DNA from: GCA-2737725 sp965229355
Lineage (GTDB): Bacteria > Pseudomonadota > Alphaproteobacteria > Rhodospirillales > Rhodospirillaceae
Assembly: GCA_965229355.1 (NCBI GenBank)
Contig: OZ245869.1
Location: 3,224,001-3,288,000 of the forward strand
Length of the DNA: 64,000 nucleotides
Direction of reading: 5' to 3'
Both the position numbers and the translations under genes were made by a program. Below, piece after piece: positions 58,743 to 64,000 of this stretch (its first letter is position 1; each line of letters begins with the position of its first letter). The notes under the pieces were generated by a model. That model worked only from the letters and a program-made list of their open reading frames with translations, was not told the DNA's origin and ran no database searches.

Positions 58743-59120
58743 ATGCGGCGAATGTATTTGATCAGCGGTTGGGTGTGTGTGGGCTTGGGCATCATCGGTG
58801 CGGTGCTGCCGGTGATGCCCACCACCTGCTTCATGATCGCGGCGTTGTGGTTCTTTTCAAAAAGCTCACCTGTGTTGGCGCAGAAGCTTCTGAATCATCC
58901 AAAGTTTGGCCCGCCATTGCAAGCATGGGTGCGGGATCGTGCAATCCCCACCGAGATTAAAATTGTCGCGGTTGCGTCGTTAATGTTATCGGCCGGAGTT
59001 ATTGTGATGACTGTGGAAAGTGTGAGTGTGATGTCTGTGGTCTTGGCGATTTTGTTGGGCGTGGCGATTTACATCAGCACGCGTCCTTCAAATGCGTTGA
59101 AGCGCACTGAGGTGATGTGA
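58743..59120 (+). CDS. DUF454 (YbaN-type) small membrane protein
   Basis: 125 residues from ATG at 58743; GTG at 58740 is in frame. It has three to four hydrophobic segments. The family pattern is 'GWVCVGLGIIGAVLPVMPTTCFMIAALWFFSKSSP' followed by 'LLNHPKFGPPLQAWVRDRAI' and a closing membrane pair. The function of the family is unknown. It is the first of two overlapping genes and lies divergent to oxyR. Confidence 0.88.
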   Translation: MRRMYLISGWVCVGLGIIGAVLPVMPTTCFMIAALWFFSKSSPVLAQKLLNHPKFGPPLQAWVRDRAIPTEIKIVAVASLMLSAGVIVMTVESVSVMSVVLAILLGVAIYISTRPSNALKRTEVM

Positions 59121-59377
59121 TGACCTTGCATCGGATACTGAACCAAACCACGTTGAAAACCCTGACCTTCGCGGTGTTGCACTTCATGGTGGGTTTCGCG
59201 GTGTCGTATGCCTTCACGGGGTCGCTGATGATTGCGGGCGGTATTGCGTTGGTTGAACCCGCTATCAACACAATTGTCTTTTATGTGCACGAAACGCTGT
59301 GGATCAAGAAGACAGACGCGGGCAATACTCAATCTTATCGTCACACCCATGGACGTAGAGGGGTTGCGTTTGGATAA
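59120..59377 (+). CDS. DUF2061 small membrane protein
   Basis: 85 residues. ATG at 59120 overlaps the TGA of the previous gene by one base; GTG at 59117 is possible. The family pattern is 'LKTLTFAVLHFMVGFAVSYAFTGS' and 'GGIALVEPAINTIVFYVHETLW', with two membrane helices. Its function is unknown. It is translationally coupled to the DUF454 gene. Confidence 0.88.
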   Translation: MTLHRILNQTTLKTLTFAVLHFMVGFAVSYAFTGSLMIAGGIALVEPAINTIVFYVHETLWIKKTDAGNTQSYRHTHGRRGVAFG

Positions 59378-59721
59378 GCGATGGTTATGAACGAAATTGT
59401 GTTGAGAACTTAATCGCAACGGTTGTTGATGCGCTGCCAGACACCGCTGCGGTGTTCTTCACACTCTTTCTGTAAATCCCCCTGTATTTTTCCTGCAAAA
59501 GCAGGCGTACGCGGTGCAAAAATTCAAAACCCCTGCAAAACCTTTCACCGTTTTCCACCAAAACAGTCAGCCGTGTTTTTAACTTGTTTCACGTGAAACA
59601 AATTGCGCCAAAGGCGACAAACAATTTGTGCGTTTTTACATAATGAACATGTTTCTCAATCACCCTTGGCGGCAGTGATGCGAGGCGTAAGCTAGCGCCT
59701 TCACTGCCAAAGGGGTGGGCT
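59378..59721. other. Intergenic region containing the parS site
   Basis: A 344-bp gap between the DUF2061 and peptidase genes. Beyond the parS site at 59585-59600 it shows only loosely repeated CCTGCAAAA elements around 59490-59540. No open frame is convincing. Promoter elements for the peptidase gene are expected in its right half. Confidence 0.5.
59585..59600. other. parS: parS centromere site (perfect consensus)
   Basis: TGTTTCACGTGAAACA is a perfect 16-bp palindrome, and it extends by one base each side to TTGTTTCACGTGAAACAA. It matches the canonical chromosomal parS as I recall it from Caulobacter and other bacteria. ParB binds such sites and loads the partition complex. In the known cases the sites cluster within tens of kilobases of the replication origin, so this stretch may be origin-proximal. 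I see no other match in the window. Confidence 0.85.
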
Positions 59722-61095
59722 ATGGTTGATCGTCGTGATGTGCTGACAGGTGTTGCCGCAGGCGTTGCGGCATTAACGTCTGTCGATGCGAAACCTGCAA
59801 AAGCCAACTGGGGTATGCCTGCGCTGAAAACGCCGTTTGATCGGCGCATGGTGGTCAACAAACCCCGTGCATATCGCGTGATGGAAGAAGAAAAGCTCGA
59901 CGGCATTATCGCGCTCAATCCCATCAACGTTTTTTATCTGTCCAACTTCACCAGCTACCGCACCAAGATGATGACGCCAAACGCCAGCTTCGCGGTAATG
60001 GCGCGCAGCGAGAAGCAGCCCATCGGGTTGGTCGTGTCGTCATCAGACCTGTGGGAGATCGCGAGCAAAGAGCGCGACTATGCTGAACTGGTGATCCCAT
60101 ACGCAGTCCCCACCAACTGGCGTGATATTGCGGCTAAAGGTGATTTTACAATTGAACCGACAGCCAGCATGGGCATGACACGCCGCGTTGATTTGGATGC
60201 GCAAACACCGCGGGAGAAAGACTGGGCGGCCATCAATAAAATCTGGGACAAACAAATGTCCCCAACACCCGAATGGGCTCTCGTGCGACTACTGAAAGAG
60301 ATGGGCTTGAGCAAAGGCCGCATTGCTGTTGATGACTGGCGCATTGCGCACACGCTGGAACAGCTCGGTTTTAACACCGTCACATGCGTTCCGGGCGACA
60401 ACACGCTGCGCCGTATTCGCATGATCAAAAGCGAAGTCGAGTTGGGTTTTATGAAGCTCGCGGCGCGCGCCAATCAAGACGCTGCGATGGAGATGCTGAA
60501 GCAGTTAGGGCCGGGGGCAACCAAGGCAGATATTGATCAAATTTTTATGATCGAGGCCGCGAAGCGTGGTGCAAAGTCGACCTGGATTGCTGCGGGCACA
60601 CCGGCAGGCATGGTCGAACCGGAATTAAAGCCGGGTCACTCGATGCTCATCGATGCCGTGAGCCAGATCAATTACTACCATGGCGACTTTGGCCGCACGT
60701 ATGTTCTGGGTGAGCCATCGGACGCATTGAAAAAACGCACCGCCATGATGAAGGTCGGCTGGCAAGAAGCCTTCGCCGCGCTGAAGCCCGGCATGAAGTA
60801 TTCCGACATCAGCAAGGTCGGCCAAGAGGCCATGAAGAAAACCGGCTTATCGGACTTGCCCGTCAGCTGCGGTCCTCATTCTGTTGGCCTGCAACACACC
60901 GACCATCCCTATGTCGATGGTCTGCCCTATGCCGTCGCCCAAGACATCGTGCTGGAAGAAAACATGACCATCACGGTCGATTTCCCAAGTCTATCGCTGG
61001 GCTTAGGCAGCGCCCATTTTGAAGACCTCGTCGTCATTACCAAAACCGGGGCTGCGCCCCTGGCCAGCATGGGTGAACCTCTCGTTGTGGGGTAG
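59722..61095 (+). CDS. M24-family metallopeptidase-like protein with twin-arginine leader
   Basis: 457 residues with leader 'VDRRDVLTGVAAGVAALTSVDA'. The creatinase/prolidase N-terminal domain ('MEEEKLDGIIALNPINVFYLSNF') is followed by the pita-bread catalytic domain. The metal ligands are mostly kept: Asp in 'LIDAVSQINYYHGDFGRTYVLG', His in 'CGPHSVGLQHTDHPYV' and the last Glu in 'AHFEDLVVITKTG'. The first C-terminal Glu (normally 'TiEPg') is Asp ('TITVDFP'). It is probably an exported aminopeptidase, dipeptidase or lyase; the substitution makes the activity uncertain. Confidence 0.82.
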   Translation: MVDRRDVLTGVAAGVAALTSVDAKPAKANWGMPALKTPFDRRMVVNKPRAYRVMEEEKLDGIIALNPINVFYLSNFTSYRTKMMTPNASFAVMARSEKQPIGLVVSSSDLWEIASKERDYAELVIPYAVPTNWRDIAAKGDFTIEPTASMGMTRRVDLDAQTPREKDWAAINKIWDKQMSPTPEWALVRLLKEMGLSKGRIAVDDWRIAHTLEQLGFNTVTCVPGDNTLRRIRMIKSEVELGFMKLAARANQDAAMEMLKQLGPGATKADIDQIFMIEAAKRGAKSTWIAAGTPAGMVEPELKPGHSMLIDAVSQINYYHGDFGRTYVLGEPSDALKKRTAMMKVGWQEAFAALKPGMKYSDISKVGQEAMKKTGLSDLPVSCGPHSVGLQHTDHPYVDGLPYAVAQDIVLEENMTITVDFPSLSLGLGSAHFEDLVVITKTGAAPLASMGEPLVVG

Positions 61096-61192
61096 ATAAA
61101 AGAGGTTTGGCCTCAAAACCAGACCGTGTTTTTTGATAGCGAAAGCAACGACATGAGAGTTTAATTGAAACCTGGGTAGGGGCGGGTTTCAC

Positions 61193-62668
61193 ATGGCATC
61201 TTTGCGTCAAAAGGCTTCGCGCAACGCGCCCAAGCGTAAAGCGTCACCAAGCAAAACACCCAAGGGCAAAACACCCAAGGGCAAAACGCTTAAACGCAAA
61301 ATAGCCAAACCCAAAAAGCCAGCCACACGTAAATCAACAGCGATCCCAAAAGCACCCAGTCATACGATTGATGCGTTGCCGATTGTGCTGTTCAATTATC
61401 AATTCACATCGCAAGACGATCACGGTTTTACCTGGGCCAATGAGTTGTCGGCCAAACTGCTCGGCATTAAAGCGCATGAGCTTGTAAAAGAAAGCGGTGG
61501 CTTACGTTTGCACCCCGATGATGTTGGCGCGTTTGATGACTTTGTGTTGCGCACTATGGCGGCAGGTGAGCCGGTGGATGTGCATTTGCGTGTCTTGCAC
61601 AAAGACAGTGCGCCGCGTTGGATTCACTTCAACGCTTGGCCACAAAACAAGGTAAAGCGCACCTGGAATTATGCGGGGCTTATTCTTGATATTGATGAGC
61701 GCAAGAAGGTTGATGCCGAAAAATCGGTGATGCTTCAGCGCATGGAAGAGGCGCAAGATATCGCCAAGCTAGGCTGGTACGACTTCAACGTGAAAAGTCG
61801 AATGTTGGACGTCACTAACGACTTTGCTGACAGCCTCGGTTTGCCCTTCGCGCCCGGTGGCCGTGTGACAGGCGAAGCGGCTGATAAATACGTCGATACG
61901 TTCATCAACGCACTACATCCCGATGACCGGGAGCGTTACATGTCGATTATCGGCGATGAAACGTGGAGGCGGATTGAATTTGATTATCGCATTCTGACGC
62001 GCTCGAATGAAGTGAGGCACCTGTGCTCGCGCATCCAACGTAGTGTCGATAAGTCAGGCAAACGCATTCGCGACTTTGCGGTCATTCTGGACATCACCGA
62101 ACGCAAGCGCCTGGAAGAAGATTTGCGTGCCCAGGCTGGCACCGATCCACTGACTGCGTTACCGAACCGTCGTAGCTTTGAAGCGGCGGCGCGCCGCGAA
62201 GTCGAACGCGCCCGGCGCTATGCAAAGCCCTTTGCCGTCATCGCGCTGGATATCGATTTCTTTAAAAAGGTCAACGACACGCACGGCCACGATGTCGGTG
62301 ATATCGTGCTAAAAGAAATGACCAAAGTCTGCTTGGCCCAATTGCGTCTGACGGACGTGATGGCGCGTCTGGGTGGGGAAGAGTTCGCGGCCCTTTTGCC
62401 GGAAACGGATATCGTTGCAGCGGCAAAGCTGGGAGAGCGTTTAAGGGTTGCGGTCGAAAATAAGCAGATCGCGACCCCGCGTGGGATGATCTCGATTACA
62501 GTTAGCTTAGGCGTTGCGCAGTATGCGCCCAATGAAAACAGCATTGAGTCGGCGGTGAAACGCGCTGATGAATCGCTGTACGAAGCCAAGCGCACGGGCC
62601 GCAATAAGGTAATCGTCGCGAAATTGCCGAGCCTCGTGAAGCCGGCCACAAACACCATCGTGCACTAG
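61193..62668 (+). CDS. PAS-PAS-GGDEF diguanylate cyclase
   Basis: 491 residues. A Lys-rich tail of about 50 residues contains repeats of 'KTPKGK', then two PAS domains (about 60-175 and 178-305) and a GGDEF domain (about 318-480). The active site reads 'GGEEF' and the inhibitory RxxD site is present five residues before it ('RLTDVMARLGGEEF'), so the enzyme should make c-di-GMP with product inhibition. It has no membrane segment. The PAS domains would sense an internal or diffusible signal. Promoter unknown. Confidence 0.9.
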   Translation: MASLRQKASRNAPKRKASPSKTPKGKTPKGKTLKRKIAKPKKPATRKSTAIPKAPSHTIDALPIVLFNYQFTSQDDHGFTWANELSAKLLGIKAHELVKESGGLRLHPDDVGAFDDFVLRTMAAGEPVDVHLRVLHKDSAPRWIHFNAWPQNKVKRTWNYAGLILDIDERKKVDAEKSVMLQRMEEAQDIAKLGWYDFNVKSRMLDVTNDFADSLGLPFAPGGRVTGEAADKYVDTFINALHPDDRERYMSIIGDETWRRIEFDYRILTRSNEVRHLCSRIQRSVDKSGKRIRDFAVILDITERKRLEEDLRAQAGTDPLTALPNRRSFEAAARREVERARRYAKPFAVIALDIDFFKKVNDTHGHDVGDIVLKEMTKVCLAQLRLTDVMARLGGEEFAALLPETDIVAAAKLGERLRVAVENKQIATPRGMISITVSLGVAQYAPNENSIESAVKRADESLYEAKRTGRNKVIVAKLPSLVKPATNTIVH

Positions 62669-62711
62669 TTTTGCGGCTTTCTTTGGTTTGGCTTTCGGCT
62701 TTGTTTTCGCC

Positions 62712-63161
62712 TTAGCGCTTTTTCTTGCTGGTGCCATTGTGCGCGACTGCCGCTTTGATCAGGGTTTTGAATGCCGTGGCATTTACCGTTTCGCCTTCGT
62801 GAATATCAATGGCGCGGCGCATGTTGCCTTCTAAACTGGAATTAAACAGCTTCGCTGGATCGGGAAGGGACGCGCCCTTCGCGAACGTCAGCTTCACCAC
62901 CTGCTTATAAGTCTCGCCAGTACAGATGATGCCGTCTTGCGACCAGACAGGTGTGCCCATCCATTTGATTTCTTCAATAGCGTCTGGCGCCGCCGCGAGA
63001 ATGAGCGCACGCATCCGCGCCAATGTTTCGCCACGCCAGCCCCCAACGTCTTTGATGCGCTGATCGATTTGCTGCGATGCAGATTTACGACGGCTGGTCG
63101 CTTTTTTCAGGGCGGGCTTTTTCTTTGCGGCTTTCTTTTTTGCAACTTTCTTCGTGGCCAT
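62712..63161 (-). CDS. DUF1801-domain protein with Lys-rich tail
   Basis: 149 residues. The N-terminus is a run of Lys/Ala ('TKKVAKKKAAKKKPALKK'), resembling H1-like tails. The DUF1801 core follows: 'MRALILAAAPDAIEEIKWMGTPVWSQDGIICTGETYKQVVKLTFAKGA' (split over two elements) and a late 'GNMRRAIDIHEGETVNATAFKTLI'. The family has no settled function. The basic tail suggests nucleic-acid binding or precipitation with polyanions. It converges on the diguanylate cyclase with a 43-bp gap. Confidence 0.85.
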   Translation of the reverse strand: MATKKVAKKKAAKKKPALKKATSRRKSASQQIDQRIKDVGGWRGETLARMRALILAAAPDAIEEIKWMGTPVWSQDGIICTGETYKQVVKLTFAKGASLPDPAKLFNSSLEGNMRRAIDIHEGETVNATAFKTLIKAAVAHNGTSKKKR

Positions 63162-63301
63162 TGTTTCACACTTACGCCGTCAGTTTGGGCTCATGTGCTA
63201 GAAACTACGTATTTGGGCCGTCTGTGCCAAGACATTGTCATCGGTGATTCATGACCGCGTCATCGTAATGTCGTGATTTTGGTGCTGAAATATGTGCTCG
63301 C

Positions 63302-63335
63302 AAAAAAATGGGGGCGGTGATTCTCACACCGCCCC
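63302..63335 (-). terminator. Rho-independent terminator behind the phoH-like gene
   Basis: The stem GGGGCGGTG/CACCGCCCC has a short loop, with TTTTTTT on the minus strand immediately after. It ends transcription 47 bp downstream of the restored phoH-like stop. Confidence 0.9.
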
Positions 63336-63381
63336 AAGTTTCAGGGACGCACCTCTATAGTACGGATTAGGCTTGCTGCTT

Positions 63382-64000
63382 CTAAAGAGCAGCGAGCATG
63401 CAGGCGACGAGCGGATGGCGCACGACGTCTTGCGGGCCTAAGCGTACAATCTCGATATCCGGAACACTTGCTAACTTGTTAGCGATATCAGCTAAGCCAG
63501 ACATGCCCGGTAGCAAATCAGTTGATCAGGGTCACCCGTAATCACCATGTGCGAGTGCCAACCCAATCGGGTCAGTAACATCTTGATCTGACCATACGTG
63601 CAGTTTTGCGCTTCGTCGATCACAACGAACGAATTGTTCAGTGTGCGCCCGCGCATGTAAGCAATCGGTGCGATCTCGATTGTGCCATCGCTTAAATATT
63701 GGCGCAGACGTTTAGCGCCCATGCGGTCGCTGAGCGCGTCGTAGAGGGGCCGCAAGTACGGCGACATCTTCTCTTCCATCGTGCCGGGCAGGTAGCCCAG
63801 CGCTTCACCCGCTTCAATGGCGGGGCGCGAAAGAATGATGCGGTCGATCTTGCCCAATTCAAGTTTTTTGACCGCGCAGGTAATAGCTAAGTACGTTTTC
63901 CCGGTGCCCGCCGGGCCTAACGCGAGTGTAAGAGGTTTGGTTTCTATCGCTTCCATCAACTGGCGTTGATTGTCGCTGCGCGGTTTAACAGTGCGAACGA
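63382..64000 (-). CDS. PhoH-like ATPase, cut by the window edge and with an apparent frameshift
   Basis: The protein enters from beyond 64000 and reads 'RTVKPRSDNQRQLMEAIE', then Walker A 'GPAGTGKT', 'RIILSRPAIEAGE', Walker B 'FVVIDEAQN' and 'ITGDPDQ'. Near 63520-63524 the frame breaks: as written it stops at 63492, but one added base continues as 'DLLPGMSGLADIANKL', 'IEIVRLGPQDVVRHPLVACMLAAL' and a stop at 63382. The PhoH family normally has just such a tail. Either a base was lost in the sequence or the gene is recently broken. The role is RNA-linked ATPase; function in detail is unknown. Confidence 0.85.

Noticed and set aside
1..64000. tRNA, rRNA, CRISPR array, insertion sequence or integrase
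   Set aside because: No cloverleaf-like sequence, regularly spaced repeat, transposase motif or terminal inverted repeats could be supported by reading.

Overview
The window reads as a chromosomal segment of a Gram-negative proteobacterium, most likely an alphaproteobacterium. The evidence is three large TonB-dependent receptors, many Tat-type (twin-arginine) leaders, UbiD/UbiX chemistry, OxyR, a PhoH-like ATPase, and a perfect 16-bp match to the chromosomal parS consensus (59585-59600) as I recall it. Base composition is moderate-GC and even by eye, except for one AT-rich gene at 16.0-16.5 kb. I see no tRNA, rRNA, insertion sequence, integrase or CRISPR array. The whole window looks like an accessory catabolic region set among scattered housekeeping and signalling genes.

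Layout. 0-8 kb: a truncated double-PAS sensor, a secreted protein of unknown function, a methyltransferase, an intergenic palindromic repeat, an amino-acid permease and a membrane class III nucleotide cyclase. 7.8-15.9 kb: a catabolic locus under an IclR regulator, with flavin reductase, FAD monooxygenase, maleate-isomerase-like protein, polysaccharide-deacetylase/allantoinase-like protein, aldehyde dehydrogenase and, reading the other way, a protein made of two fused alpha/beta-hydrolase domains. 16-22.3 kb: an AT-rich HEPN-like orphan, a K+/H+ antiporter, a barrel-tail protein, a PPOX flavoprotein, two tandem glutathione transferases and a haloalkane-dehalogenase-like protein without its nucleophile. 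22.3-28.7 kb: dienelactone hydrolase plus a compact operon (UbiD decarboxylase, zinc-ribbon protein, aldehyde dehydrogenase, haem-oxygenase-like dimetal oxidase, SDR, GntR regulator). 28.8-47.2 kb: an uptake and processing region with two TonB receptors, MFS transporter, cupins, VOC proteins, a PepSY protein with Asp-boxes, a CpeT-like exported protein, two nitrilase-fold proteins lacking the catalytic cysteine, DUF1838, UbiX with a TIGR02444 partner, and a tannase/feruloyl-esterase.

47.2-57.3 kb: an ArsR/AHSA1 pair behind a perfect 30-bp palindrome, three tandem Tat-leader SDR paralogues, an Acg-type nitroreductase, an NTF2-like exported protein, a third TonB receptor, a Tat alpha/beta-hydrolase and a lipoprotein. 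57.3-64 kb: a MEDS-domain remnant, oxyR with its own palindrome, two small membrane proteins, the parS site, an M24 peptidase-like protein, a diguanylate cyclase, a DUF1801 protein and a phoH-like gene with an apparent one-base frameshift.

How it may work together (inference): aromatic or ester-linked plant-type compounds enter through the TonB receptors, are cleaved by exported hydrolases (tannase, alpha/beta-hydrolases) and pass through the MFS carrier. They are then decarboxylated by UbiD using prenyl-FMN made by UbiX, and oxidised by the dimetal oxidase, SDRs and aldehyde dehydrogenases. The most unusual parts are the operon joining UbiD to a haem-oxygenase-like dimetal oxidase, the set of nitrilase and hydrolase folds that have lost catalytic residues, and the concentration of Tat-exported redox proteins.
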